In this document: one piece after another, positions 34,740 to 43,395 of the stretch
How the letters are laid out: each line of letters opens with the position of its first letter
Position numbering within the stretch: the stretch's first letter is position 1
NCBI GenBank assembly: GCA_937895435.1
Contig: CALAXT010000019.1
Location: 60,990-124,989, forward strand
Length of the DNA stretch: 64,000 nt
Reading direction: 5' to 3'
DNA from: an uncultured Paracoccaceae bacterium
GTDB lineage: Bacteria; Pseudomonadota; Alphaproteobacteria; Rhodobacterales; Rhodobacteraceae
Translations under genes and position numbers: made by a program
Notes under the pieces: model-generated
What the model was told of the DNA's origin: nothing
The model's database searches: none
The model's input: only the letters and a program-made list of their open reading frames with translations

Positions 34740-36929
34740 TTAGATCCCAAAACTGCCATAGGGTAAAAAACGTACGACATCCCCGGGGGTGATTTCGGCT
34801 GCGGCATCGGGCAGCTCTACCAAGCCCTCGGCCCAGCTTAGACTGCTAATCCGGCCTGATCCCTCAGATGCAAAAACCTCTGCCCGGCCATCTTCTGTCA
34901 GACGCGCGCGCAGATATTCCCGCCGGCCAGCCTTTTTGCTCTTGGTAAAAGCGGCAGGCACCTGAAAGCCGTTTGGGGCCTGCCAGTGGCCCCCAGCCAA
35001 ATGCAGGCAGGCCGGTCGCGCAAAAATAAGCGCACAGACAAAAGCCGCCACCGGATTTCCCGGCAGCCCAAAAACCGGCACGCCGTCCCAAAGCGCAAGC
35101 GCAAGCGGGCGGCCCGGCTTCATCGCGATGCGCCACGATGATAGTTGACCACGCGTGCGCAACAAAGCTGAGACATGGTCTTCGTCTCCGGCCGATGCCC
35201 CCCCCGAGGTCAAAATAACATCGGCCGCAGTTGCACCATGGTCTAGCGCGGCCGCAATCAATGTTGGATCATCGCCGACATGGCCAAGATCTACTGGGGT
35301 GAACCCCCAGCTTTGTGCCAGCCCCAGCAACATGGGGCGGTTGGCATCATAAATTTGATGTGATCCTGTGGGGAGGGCGGGCGCTGTGATCAGCTCATCT
35401 CCTGTTGACAGCACGCCCACCCGCAGCGGACGAAACACCGAGACTTGCGCCACACCCAAGGCGCTCAATAGTGCCAGATCTGGCGCGCGCAGCTGATGCC
35501 CAGCGGGCAGGGCGATTTGCCCGGCCTGCATATCTTCGCCCGCGCGGCGCGTGTTGATCCGCGCTTTGACCGGGCCATCAAATACGACCAGCCCATCGCC
35601 CACGGCGCAATCTTCCTCTAACACGACGGTATCAACGCCATCTGGTAAAATGGCACCGGTTAAAATGCGCAGCGCCGCGCCTGATGGAACCGCGCCCAAG
35701 AAGGGCTGCCCTGCAGCTGCCCGCCCTGCCAACAGCGGTAAACGCTGCACATCCGCCGTTGTGGCAGCATGGGCAAAGCCGTACCCATCAACCGCTGCAT
35801 TGGCCGCGGGTGGATTGGCGCGTAATGCCAGCGCGTCTTGGGCCAAAAAACGGCCAAGCGCCTTGGATGTTGGCAGGGTTTCAATGGGGCAGACCGCATG
35901 CAGATTGGCCCGCAGTCGTTCCAGCGCCACATCCACCGGCACCCACGCCACACCCTGCGGCATGGCAAAGCAGTCATTACGCAAACGCGGTGGGATCAGG
36001 GTCGACATTGGTTGGATCTCATACTTGGGCAAAAAAGGGGTGGGCTGAACACGTATGGCTTTGGTGGCCGCGGCGCGCAGGGCAGATGTTTGGGCCAGAC
36101 CTAATAACCAACCCTCTTGGGTTTTGCCCAATTCGGGCACGTCATCCAGCAGCTGGGCCAGCCCAACATCTGACTGCATTTGCCAAAGGGCCGCAGCCAA
36201 GACGCGGGTTTGGCAGGCATCTTTGATTTCATCTTTTCTGCTAGCGGCTTTGATCTGATCTCGCAAGAGCGAGGGCCAGACCTCAGCCAAAACCACAGCC
36301 GCATCGGTGATCGGCTCAAAAGGCCAAACCCGTAGATCAGCGCGAAATGCTGCACGCAGCTGCCCAAGAACGGCCTGGCCAGTCATGGCCTGTCCGCCCA
36401 CAGACCCTGCTCCGCCCATTTGCCAGCAGCTGAATGTGCCGGGGGCTTGGGCTTCGGCCAGCCGAAACTCGGGCCACATCTGGCCGCGGCGGTCTGATTT
36501 TTTACGGGGCAGATCGGGCAGGGGGGTGGGCAAGGCGTTAAACCAAAACGGTCCATGCCCCGGCAGACGGGCATTGAGCTGCGCTGCCAGTGCAAAGCGG
36601 TTGTTTTTGCCAGGACTGTCATACAGGTGATGGGCAAAGTGATCCCAAAGCACCAGCGGGTCTGTGTGGCCTGTGATTGCTTGGGCGAAACCCGCAGGAT
36701 AGCCAAACGGAAAATCAAACCCCGCCAGCACGCGACGCCCTGCGCGAATTTCGCGGGTGAAAAGTTCTGTCAGCCAGACCTGCGCCACTTGGCGATTGCG
36801 CAGATAGACCGGATCTTGGGGCATATCTTGCGATGCAACGGCTGCCCAAATCGCGTCTTTCTTGGGCGTGGCCCCCCGATCATTGCCGCTGGACCAGTCA
36901 ACAATCACAATCGTGTCAAATGGCCTCAT
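34740..36929 (-). CDS. MoeA molybdopterin molybdenumtransferase fused to an N-terminal RNase H-like domain
   Basis: A 729-residue fusion. Residues from about 312 on are a complete MoeA (NDCFAMPQGVAWVPVDVALERL, NAAVDGYGFA, GAILPDGVDTVVLEED, LSTGDELI, TSGGASAGDEDHV, GLPGNPVAAF), which inserts molybdate or tungstate into molybdopterin. Residues 1-290 start with DTIVIVDWSSGNDRGATPKKD and LAGFDFPFGYPAG, a DUF429-like, probably RNase H-fold domain of unknown role. An internal ATG at 36008 could allow a separate MoeA product. The ATG at 36929 overlaps the mobB stop by ATGA; order is fdhD-mobA-mobB-this gene. The N-domain identity is my inference from motif pattern. Confidence 0.87.
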   Translation of the reverse strand: MRPFDTIVIVDWSSGNDRGATPKKDAIWAAVASQDMPQDPVYLRNRQVAQVWLTELFTREIRAGRRVLAGFDFPFGYPAGFAQAITGHTDPLVLWDHFAHHLYDSPGKNNRFALAAQLNARLPGHGPFWFNALPTPLPDLPRKKSDRRGQMWPEFRLAEAQAPGTFSCWQMGGAGSVGGQAMTGQAVLGQLRAAFRADLRVWPFEPITDAAVVLAEVWPSLLRDQIKAASRKDEIKDACQTRVLAAALWQMQSDVGLAQLLDDVPELGKTQEGWLLGLAQTSALRAAATKAIRVQPTPFLPKYEIQPMSTLIPPRLRNDCFAMPQGVAWVPVDVALERLRANLHAVCPIETLPTSKALGRFLAQDALALRANPPAANAAVDGYGFAHAATTADVQRLPLLAGRAAAGQPFLGAVPSGAALRILTGAILPDGVDTVVLEEDCAVGDGLVVFDGPVKARINTRRAGEDMQAGQIALPAGHQLRAPDLALLSALGVAQVSVFRPLRVGVLSTGDELITAPALPTGSHQIYDANRPMLLGLAQSWGFTPVDLGHVGDDPTLIAAALDHGATAADVILTSGGASAGDEDHVSALLRTRGQLSSWRIAMKPGRPLALALWDGVPVFGLPGNPVAAFVCALIFARPACLHLAGGHWQAPNGFQVPAAFTKSKKAGRREYLRARLTEDGRAEVFASEGSGRISSLSWAEGLVELPDAAAEITPGDVVRFLPYGSFGI

Positions 36930-37447
36930 GGTCCTGATTTTGCCAGACCAACTTGGCAAAGCACAAAATCTGCAAGCGCGTTGGTGTCGTTGAGGTCAAG
37001 AACCGGCAGCGCAGGTGCATCGCAGGGGGCGGCAGGCGGCCCGCTTTGCGCGATGGCGCGGATTGTCGGGTTTTCAAGCGCCAGATAGGGGCGGCCTGTT
37101 TCAGGGCGATAGGCTTCAAGCTTTGGGTGGGGTGCTGTCTTATACCCCTCGACCAACACAAGATCGACAGGGGCAAGATGCGCCAACAGCGTGTTCAACT
37201 CGGGCTCGGGCGTGCCGCGTAATTCGGCCATAACCGCCCAACGCAGCGGTGAGGCCAAAATAACTTGTTGAGCGCCAGCCTGACGGTGGCGATAGCTGTC
37301 ACGCCCGGGGTGGTCGATTTCAGTCGCATGATGGGCGTGTTTAACGGTTGATACCGTATACCCTCTGGTGGTGATTTCTGTCACCAGCCGCTCCATTAAA
37401 CTGGTTTTTCCTGCATTTTTCCAGCCAGTCACGCCATAGATATTCAT
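36926..37447 (-). CDS. mobB: Molybdopterin-guanine dinucleotide biosynthesis adaptor MobB
   Basis: A 173-residue P-loop GTPase with YGVTGWKNAGKTSLMERLV at the N-terminus and the DLVLVEGYK motif near residue 105. MobB assists MobA in attaching GMP to molybdopterin. It overlaps mobA (ATGA at 37444-37447) and the MoeA fusion gene (ATGA at 36926-36929). Confidence 0.92.
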   Translation of the reverse strand: MNIYGVTGWKNAGKTSLMERLVTEITTRGYTVSTVKHAHHATEIDHPGRDSYRHRQAGAQQVILASPLRWAVMAELRGTPEPELNTLLAHLAPVDLVLVEGYKTAPHPKLEAYRPETGRPYLALENPTIRAIAQSGPPAAPCDAPALPVLDLNDTNALADFVLCQVGLAKSGP

Positions 37448-38058
37448 GCCTGACCCGCCAGCAGTGCCTCGGCCGCCGCGATGTCTTCGGGGCGGTTAAT
37501 GTTGAAAAACGGATCATAGGATTGTGCAGAAAATTCGGCGGTGCCTGCGTGGTGCTGATCGGTCCACAACACAATCTTGCGCAATCCCCCCAACAGGGCT
37601 GCGCGCAATTCGTCCCGCAGATCGACAGGCCACAGACCAAAGGTCGGTTGGCGCTGCATTCGGCCTGTGTCATCGGGGCTCGCGGCCAACGCCAAGCCAC
37701 TGGGCCCGGCGGCGGCCTGCAGGCGAGCGACCAGATCATTGGGGAAAAACGGCGTATCTGCTGCGGCCGTGACAATCGCTGGCACGCCCATTTGGGCGGC
37801 CCAGTCCAGCCCTGCCAAAACCCCGGCAAGGGGGCCTGGATGATCGGGCAAGCTGTCAGACAAAACGGGCAAGCCCAGATCGCCAAACCGGGCCGGATCG
37901 CCATTGGCATTCAAAGCCATGGCCCCGCATTGGGGGGCAAGCCGTGCGATCACCCGATCCATCAGGCTTTGGCCGCCCAACATCCGCAGCCCCTTGTCGC
38001 CGCCGCCCATCCGTGTGGCGCGACCTCCGGCCAAAATAACCCCCGCGACCTCAGTCAT
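37444..38058 (-). CDS. mobA: Molybdenum cofactor guanylyltransferase MobA
   Basis: A 204-residue nucleotidyltransferase starting EVAGVILAGGRATRMGGGDKGL, the GTP-binding loop of MobA, with a metal-site Asp in VTAAADTPFFP. It makes the bis-MGD form of the cofactor used by both formate dehydrogenases here. I chose the ATG at 38058, which lies within the end of fdhD (8-base overlap), rather than a longer upstream extension. Confidence 0.92.
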   Translation of the reverse strand: MTEVAGVILAGGRATRMGGGDKGLRMLGGQSLMDRVIARLAPQCGAMALNANGDPARFGDLGLPVLSDSLPDHPGPLAGVLAGLDWAAQMGVPAIVTAAADTPFFPNDLVARLQAAAGPSGLALAASPDDTGRMQRQPTFGLWPVDLRDELRAALLGGLRKIVLWTDQHHAGTAEFSAQSYDPFFNINRPEDIAAAEALLAGQA

Positions 38059-38941
38059 TGTGCGATGCCTTATCTGATGCTTTGCGCCCGGCGCGGCCCG
38101 GTTCATCTTGGATCAGGCTGGGGTCGATATCACGGATCAGCCGATCTTCACCTGACAGACAGACAAAGCGTTGCCCGCGCATCCGCCCAATCAAGGTGAG
38201 CCCAACCTGACGCGCGATTTCGACCCCCCAAGCCGTAAATCCTGAGCGTGACGCCAAAGCGGGTATCCCCATCAGCGCGGTTTTAATCACCATTTCAGAT
38301 GTCAGCCGCCCAGTGGTGTACAGAATTTTATCGTCGGCGCGCATCCCGTGGTGCAACATAAAGCCCGCGATTTTGTCGACTGCGTTGTGACGGCCAACAT
38401 CCTCCATATACACCAACGGCTTGTCTTCGTGACACAGCACGCTGCCGTGAATGGCCCCCGCTTCCAAATAAAGTGAGGGCGTGGTGTTGATCTGGCGCGC
38501 CAGTGCGTAAAGCCAGCTGGTCCGCAGCGGGGTGGGCGGCAGGGTCAGCCCTTCCAGCCCTTCCATCATATCGCCAAAAACCGTGCCAACGGCACAGCCC
38601 GATGTGCGGGTTTTTTTCTTTACTTTTTCTTCATAAGAGGTCTGACGCTTTGTGCGCACCACAACAGTTTCAATATCTTCGTCGTAATCGATGCCGGTGA
38701 TCACATCATCGGGGCGCAGCATGCCTTGGTTGCGCAAAAATCCCAAGGCAAGGTAATCGGGATAATCCCCGATGGTCATGGCGGTCACAATTTCCTGACT
38801 GTTCAGGAAAATCGTCAGCGGCCGCTCTTCTACCACCGCGATTGAAACCGGTGCCCCGGTCTGATCATGCCCTGACACGGGGCGTGTCAGGCGGGGATCT
38901 TGAGGGTTAGGAAAAACGGGCAGTTGGGGGGCAGGGTGCAT
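38051..38941 (-). CDS. fdhD: Formate dehydrogenase accessory sulfurtransferase FdhD
   Basis: A 296-residue FdhD. Family motifs include VVEERPLTIFLN, DYPDYLALGFL, VYMEDVGRHNAVDKIAG and YTTGRLTSEMV. FdhD accepts sulfur from the cysteine desulfurase IscS and passes it to bis-MGD of formate dehydrogenase. The loop that in E. coli is CxxC is SGCAVG here: Cys116 is kept but the second Cys is Gly119. The ATG at 38941 follows AGGAAG; this is the first gene of the fdhD-mobA-mobB-moeA operon. Confidence 0.93.
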   Translation of the reverse strand: MHPAPQLPVFPNPQDPRLTRPVSGHDQTGAPVSIAVVEERPLTIFLNSQEIVTAMTIGDYPDYLALGFLRNQGMLRPDDVITGIDYDEDIETVVVRTKRQTSYEEKVKKKTRTSGCAVGTVFGDMMEGLEGLTLPPTPLRTSWLYALARQINTTPSLYLEAGAIHGSVLCHEDKPLVYMEDVGRHNAVDKIAGFMLHHGMRADDKILYTTGRLTSEMVIKTALMGIPALASRSGFTAWGVEIARQVGLTLIGRMRGQRFVCLSGEDRLIRDIDPSLIQDEPGRAGRKASDKASHND

Positions 38942-39005
38942 GGGGGATCTTCCTTGAGGCCGATCCATCTTGTATGGCAGTCACGTCAGATGCAAGGGGG
39001 CGAAC

Positions 39006-39515
39006 ATGCTGGGCTATGTTGTGGCAGAGGCGCGCGGGGAAAGTGATGCGCTTTTGGCCGATGTCGCTGCGCAGCTTCATGCGCGTGGGTTGCCATTGGC
39101 GGGGGCTGTGCAAGTGAATTTGGTCAATGACCCCGCGCGTGCATGCGATATGGATTTGCATGTATTGGCAATGGGCCGCGTGGTGCGGATTAGCCAAAAC
39201 TTGGGCGCATTGTCAAAAGGCTGTCGGCTAGACCCCGCCGGTTTGGAAGAAGCGGTGGGGCTGGTTGAGGCTGCCCTGATCGCGCAGCCACAGCTTTTGA
39301 TCGTGAATAAGTTCGGCAAGCAAGAGCTGGATGGCCGCGGATTTCGCCCGGCAATTGGGCAGGCTTTGGCTGCGGGCATTCCGGTGCTCACGGCGGTAAA
39401 CCAGGGTAACTTGGCCGGGTTTGATGATTTTGCTCAAGGGATGGGCACGCGACTGCCCGCAAATTTGGCTGCGGTGCTTGATTGGTGTGACGAGATCACA
39501 TCAGATAGTGTCTAA
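39006..39515 (+). CDS. DUF2478 protein, probable nucleotide-binding molybdenum/tungsten-related protein
   Basis: A 169-residue DUF2478 protein (MLGYVVAEARGESDALLADV at the start, LIVNKFGKQELDGRGFRPAIGQAL in the middle). The NKFGKQE-GRG region is the conserved signature. DUF2478 genes are commonly found next to molybdate or tungstate transport genes, and this one precedes tupBCA. The ATG at 39006 follows AAGGGGG. Its stop is overlapped by the palindrome at 39514-39532. The biochemical role is unknown. Confidence 0.8.
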   Translation: MLGYVVAEARGESDALLADVAAQLHARGLPLAGAVQVNLVNDPARACDMDLHVLAMGRVVRISQNLGALSKGCRLDPAGLEEAVGLVEAALIAQPQLLIVNKFGKQELDGRGFRPAIGQALAAGIPVLTAVNQGNLAGFDDFAQGMGTRLPANLAAVLDWCDEITSDSV

Positions 39516-39532
39516 GGGACAATTTGTCCCTT
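39514..39532. promoter_or_regulatory. 19-bp palindrome upstream of the tungstate transporter, copy A of a shared operator
   Basis: AAGGGACAA-T-TTGTCCCTT is a perfect palindrome about 120 bases before tupB. Its 15-base core (39516-39530) recurs with two mismatches at 51681-51695 upstream of the membrane formate dehydrogenase genes. A weaker third copy, AAATTGTCC at 39552-39560, lies 30 bases downstream. It is followed by TTTTATT, so it could also end the DUF2478 transcript. Confidence 0.65.
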
Positions 39533-39649
39533 TTATTCACGCAAAACCCCCAAATTGTCCGTTTTCCTGCCAATTGGTGATGGTATGGAACGGGCCATGA
39601 CATATTTTTTGCCTTCAATCCCGCAACAGACGCCCGCAGGTGCACGGCC

Positions 39650-40354
39650 ATGAGAGATTTGGCCGAAGGGCTTTCTCAGGCAGCGCATCTGGTGGTGACG
39701 CTTGATCCTGACCTGATAGAAATAACGGCGCTTTCGCTGAAAGTCAGCATGGGTGCAACGCTGGTGGCCTGCGTTTTAGGATTGCCGCTTGGGGCGTGGC
39801 TGGCGGTAAACCGCTTTGTGATGCGCCGCTTTGTCATTGCTATTTTGAATGCGTTGATGGGCTTGCCACCGGTGGTGGTCGGCTTGATCGTTTACGTAAT
39901 ATTTTCGCGGGCAGGGCCTTTGGGGGTGCTGGGGTTATTATTTACGCCCACCGTGATGGTGATTGCGCAGGTTATTATCATTACTCCGATTGTCGCATCG
40001 ATTGCGCATCAGGCCATTCGTGATCTTTGGGCCGATTATCATGATCTGTTGATTTCATTAAACGCCAGCCGGCTGCAACGCATTCAAGCGCTGCTGTGGG
40101 ATGGGCGACGGGCCTTAATGACGGCTGGTTTGGCTGGTTTTGGCCGTGCGATTGGCGAAGTGGGGGCCATTATGGTAGTGGGCGGTAATATCGATCATGC
40201 CACACGAGTTCTAACCACGGCAATCGCGTTGGAAACGGGCAAGGGCGAGTTTGGGATGGCGCTGGCCTTGGGCTTTGTGCTGATCGGGTTGTCGATTTTG
40301 GTCAATCTAACGCTGCACATGTTGGGGCGCACGGAAAGGGGCAGCCGATGGTAG
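39650..40354 (+). CDS. tupB: Tungstate ABC transporter permease TupB
   Basis: A 234-residue permease with about five membrane segments and the ABC permease loop (AGLAGFGRAIGEVGAIMVVGG, residues about 163-183) that contacts the ATPase. Similarity in layout and neighbours identifies it as the TupB type rather than ModB. It opens the tupBCA operon and overlaps tupC by seven bases. Confidence 0.9.
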   Translation: MRDLAEGLSQAAHLVVTLDPDLIEITALSLKVSMGATLVACVLGLPLGAWLAVNRFVMRRFVIAILNALMGLPPVVVGLIVYVIFSRAGPLGVLGLLFTPTVMVIAQVIIITPIVASIAHQAIRDLWADYHDLLISLNASRLQRIQALLWDGRRALMTAGLAGFGRAIGEVGAIMVVGGNIDHATRVLTTAIALETGKGEFGMALALGFVLIGLSILVNLTLHMLGRTERGSRW

Positions 40355-41064
40355 GCTCGATCTTGCCTGTGCGGGTGACTGCGCTGGAATTACGTCGGGG
40401 GGGGCGCCGCATTTTGGGGCCCATCTCGCTTGAGCTGGGCGGGCAGGGCATTACCGTGCTTATGGGCCCAAATGGCAGCGGTAAAACCAGCCTGCTGCGC
40501 GCGATCCATGGATTAGAGCGGGCCAGCGCGGGACAGGTAATCTGGCAAGCGGCAGCCGGACATCTGCGTGCCCGCCAAGCCTTTGTCTTTCAAACCCCAA
40601 TTTTGATGCGCCGCTCTGTGGCCGAAAACATCGCCTATCCCTTGGTTTTGGATGGCATGTCACGGACGCAGGCGCGCGCCCAAGCACAGGTTTTGGCCGC
40701 AGAGGTTGGGCTAAGCGCGGCCTTTGATCGCCCAGCTCAGGTATTGTCAGGGGGCGAAAAGCAAAAACTGGCACTGGCCCGCGCCCTGATCCGCACCCCA
40801 GAAGTGCTGTTTTTGGATGAGCCTTGCGCCAATCTTGATGGCCGTGCCACCCGTGAAATTGAACTTATTTTGCAGCGCGCCCGCGCCAATGGCACGCGCA
40901 TTTTGATGTCGACGCATGACATTGGTCAGGCCCGCCGTTTGGCTGATGATGTTTTGTTTCTTTACGATGGGCGGTTGATCGAATCCGCCCCGCGGGACGC
41001 ATTTTTTGCAGCCCCCCAAACCCCTGAAGCCCAAGCCCATATCAAAGGAGAGCTGTTACCATGA
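40348..41064 (+). CDS. tupC: Tungstate ABC transporter ATP-binding protein TupC
   Basis: A 238-residue ABC ATPase: Walker A GPNGSGKTSLL, Q-loop FVFQTPIL, signature LSGGEKQKLALARAL, Walker B VLFLDEPCANLD and the switch His in MSTHD. It energises import through TupB. No C-terminal molybdate-binding extension is present, unlike ModC. The gene overlaps both neighbours. Confidence 0.92.
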   Translation: MVGSILPVRVTALELRRGGRRILGPISLELGGQGITVLMGPNGSGKTSLLRAIHGLERASAGQVIWQAAAGHLRARQAFVFQTPILMRRSVAENIAYPLVLDGMSRTQARAQAQVLAAEVGLSAAFDRPAQVLSGGEKQKLALARALIRTPEVLFLDEPCANLDGRATREIELILQRARANGTRILMSTHDIGQARRLADDVLFLYDGRLIESAPRDAFFAAPQTPEAQAHIKGELLP

Positions 41065-41864
41065 AAATGACACCCATTCTTACAAGTCTGGCCGCGCTTT
41101 GGATCGGAACCGCGGCCTTGGCCGAAGAATTCAAGATGGCGGTGACCACGTCATTTGCAAACTCGGGTCTGGCCGAAGTGCTGCTGCCCCAGATCAAGGC
41201 CGATACCGGGCTTGATGTGCAGCTGCTGATTGTGGGCACGGGGCAGGCGCTTGCCCTTGGTGCGGCGGGCGATGTTGACGCCGTTTTGGTGCATGCGCGT
41301 GCTGCTGAGGAAAAATTTATCAATGAAGGTAACGCCACCCACCGTCGTGAAATCATGTATAATGATTTTATTATCGTCGGTCCGTCCAATGACGGCGCAA
41401 AGGTGAAATCAGCCAAAACGGCAAATGAAGCTTTGCAAGCCGTGGCAAAAGCCGAGTCCGATTTTGTCAGCCGTGGCGATGACAGCGGCACCCATAAGAT
41501 GGAGCTGGGTCTGTGGAAATCTGCGGGCGTGTCACATGAGGGTGCATGGTATAAAGCTGTGGGCCAAGGCATGGGCGCCGCCCTGAACACCGCCGCAGGC
41601 ATGGATGCCTATATCCTGTCAGATCGCGCCAGCTGGTTGAACTTTGGCAACAAAGCCAACCTGACGCTGGTGTTCGAAGGCGATCCGGTGCTGTTTAACC
41701 AATATGCCTTTTTGCCCGTCAACCCTGCTAAACATGCACATGTTAAATCTGAGGCCGCGGCCCGTCTGGAAGACTGGCTGACAGGTGACACTGCCAAAGG
41801 GCTGATCGATGGCTATGCGATTAATGGCCAAAAGCTGTTCGTGTTTAACGCACAGCCAAAATAA
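41061..41864 (+). CDS. tupA: Tungstate-binding periplasmic protein TupA
   Basis: A 267-residue binding protein with a cleavable signal peptide (about 20 residues, ending LAEE). The anion-binding start AVTTSFANSGL is the TTTS-type motif of TupA, and VGTGQALALGAAGDVDAVLVHA and REIMYNDFIIVGP are family signatures that separate it from ModA. TupA proteins bind tungstate very tightly. This suggests that at least one of the formate dehydrogenases encoded here uses tungsten. It overlaps tupC by ATGA and is followed by a strong terminator. Confidence 0.94.
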   Translation: MKMTPILTSLAALWIGTAALAEEFKMAVTTSFANSGLAEVLLPQIKADTGLDVQLLIVGTGQALALGAAGDVDAVLVHARAAEEKFINEGNATHRREIMYNDFIIVGPSNDGAKVKSAKTANEALQAVAKAESDFVSRGDDSGTHKMELGLWKSAGVSHEGAWYKAVGQGMGAALNTAAGMDAYILSDRASWLNFGNKANLTLVFEGDPVLFNQYAFLPVNPAKHAHVKSEAAARLEDWLTGDTAKGLIDGYAINGQKLFVFNAQPK

Positions 41865-41888
41865 TCAGCGCAATTTGCGAACTCCTGC

Positions 41889-41920
41889 AGCCCATGGCGA
41901 TTTCTGCCATGGGCTTTTTT
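41889..41920 (+). terminator. Terminator of the tupBCA operon
   Basis: A 9-10 bp stem (41889-41898 with 41906-41915) and a 7-base loop, followed by TTTTTT, 25 bases after the tupA stop: a textbook Rho-independent terminator. Confidence 0.92.
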
Positions 41921-41953
41921 ATGGGATGCACAGGTTTTCAGCCCCCGCAACGC

Positions 41954-42370
41954 TCACGCAACAGATTGATGTACTTCAATAATATTTCCTTCAGGGTCAT
42001 GGAAAAATACCTGATGCCAGTCTTTGGCAAAGCTGGTGCCATAGTCGCTATAGGGGATGGAATGGGCCTCAAGCGTTCTTAGAAATTCAGCCATGTCATC
42101 CGTCCGAAAGGCAATGTGGCCGCGTTCTACGGGATTGATGGCCGCCTGATGTTTAAACCCAACCTGTAGGTTTTTTTCTGCCAGATGCATTTGCATGGTG
42201 CCATCGGTAGCAAAACGAATTTTACCACTGTAACCACGGGTGGCGGTTTCGTCGGGGCGTGGAAAATTTTCGGGCGGCACATCGCCAAGACCAAGGACAT
42301 GCGTGTAAAAATCATGCAATCGGTCAACGTTTTCCGACACGAAATTGATGTGATGAAATTCCAGCTTCAT
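41954..42370 (-). CDS. VOC-family (glyoxalase/dioxygenase-fold) protein
   Basis: A 138-residue single-unit VOC protein with metal-ligand candidates His6/His7 (LEFHHINF), His in RGHIAF and Glu in FFHDPEGNIIEVHQ, the last being the common DPxGNxIE motif. Such proteins include lyases, dioxygenases and resistance proteins, and the substrate cannot be told. It is transcribed alone, after tRNA-Gly on the same strand. Confidence 0.85.
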   Translation of the reverse strand: MKLEFHHINFVSENVDRLHDFYTHVLGLGDVPPENFPRPDETATRGYSGKIRFATDGTMQMHLAEKNLQVGFKHQAAINPVERGHIAFRTDDMAEFLRTLEAHSIPYSDYGTSFAKDWHQVFFHDPEGNIIEVHQSVA

Positions 42371-42455
42371 GGTTTCCCCCGGGTGGCTTTGCTGACGATG
42401 TGTTTCAACAGGACTATGCCCGGCAGTTGTGCCGTGTCAAAGCCATCTGTTTAAC

Positions 42456-42474
42456 AAAAAAAAGCATGGGATGC
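42456..42474 (-). terminator. Short terminator of tRNA-Gly
   Basis: Directly after the tRNA 3' end, a GCAT-CCC-ATGC mini-hairpin is followed on the minus strand by eight T residues. The stem is short but the T run is strong. Confidence 0.6.
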
Positions 42475-42479
42475 GATGT

Positions 42480-42553
42480 TGGAGCGGGTGAAGGGAATCG
42501 AACCCTCGTCGTAAGCTTGGGAAGCTTCTGCTCTACCATTGAGCTACACCCGC
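42480..42553 (-). tRNA. tRNA-Gly (anticodon CCC)
   Basis: The minus strand folds as a tRNA with acceptor GCGGGTG/CACCCGC, D-stem GCTC/GAGC, anticodon loop TTCCCAA (anticodon CCC), T-loop TTCGATT and an encoded CCA end. The closing pair of the anticodon stem (27-43) appears to be G-A rather than a Watson-Crick pair. Confidence 0.95.
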
Positions 42554-42749
42554 CCATGTCTGATGATCCATCATTCAAGGCATGCGTTGCGAATACCCCG
42601 TGCGCATCCTCGTGGCAAGGGGCGTTTGCCAGAGCCAATCAGGGAAATTGCGGGACAATCGTGTGGGGTGGGGGTTGTCATGGTGGCGCGTATCCGGCAA
42701 CGCTGATCTGCAGGGGTCAGATTGCCCCAAACAACGCACGAGCCTCGCC

Positions 42750-43385
42750 ATGTATTTGCCCCCCCATTTCCAAGAATTAAATCCTGACATCATTTCACAG
42801 ATTGTTGCGACCGCGCCATTGGCCTGCATCGTGGCCCAGACATCTGAGGGGCTTGTGGCCAACCACATCCCCGTTCTTGCCAAAGGGCGTGATACGCTGA
42901 TCGGCCATGTGGCGCTGGCCAATGACATGCATCGCCTGATGGCCGACGGCCCGCCCGTTTTGGCGATTTTTCGCGGTGATCACGGCTATGTTTCGCCCAA
43001 TTACTATCCGACAAAGGCCCTGCATCACCGTCATGTACCGACCTGGAACTATCAGGTGGTGCATATGCATGGCACAATTTCATTTCAGCATGACACCCGG
43101 TCAAAGCGGGCCGTGGTGGGGCTGTTGACCCGCCACCATGAGCAAGGGCTCAATGGTGACGCGGCTTGGCGGATGGCTGATGCCCCCGCTGACTACATGG
43201 CCCAAATGCTCGACAATATTGTGGCGTTTCAAATCACTGTGACACGCATTTTGGCGAAATCTAAGCTGAGCCAGAACCGAGAACCGATTGATGGACAAGG
43301 TGCGGCGGATGGGGTGCGGGCCAGTGGGCAAGTGGCATTGGCCGAACATATGGTTCAGCGATTGGCTGATAAAAGAGAGGGCTGA
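42750..43385 (+). CDS. PaiB-like FMN-binding protein
   Basis: A 211-residue protein of the FMN-binding negative transcriptional regulator (PaiB) family. The start MYLPPHFQE, the LANDMHRL segment, FRGDHGYVSPNYYPTK and VPTWNYQVVHMHG are family signatures with a split-barrel flavin-binding fold. PaiB in Bacillus affects sporulation and protease genes; in proteobacteria the role is unclear. I chose the ATG at 42750 because the upstream in-frame extension has no family similarity. It converges on the MaoC-phosphotransacetylase gene. Confidence 0.85.
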   Translation: MYLPPHFQELNPDIISQIVATAPLACIVAQTSEGLVANHIPVLAKGRDTLIGHVALANDMHRLMADGPPVLAIFRGDHGYVSPNYYPTKALHHRHVPTWNYQVVHMHGTISFQHDTRSKRAVVGLLTRHHEQGLNGDAAWRMADAPADYMAQMLDNIVAFQITVTRILAKSKLSQNREPIDGQGAADGVRASGQVALAEHMVQRLADKREG

Positions 43386-43395
43386 TCAGCCCTCT
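43376..43395. terminator. Palindrome shared by two convergent stop codons
   Basis: AGAGGGCTGA followed at once by its reverse complement (43376-43395) forms a 20-bp palindrome whose centre, TGATCA, contains the stop codons of both the PaiB-like gene and the convergent phosphotransacetylase fusion. It probably acts as a bidirectional terminator. Confidence 0.65.
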
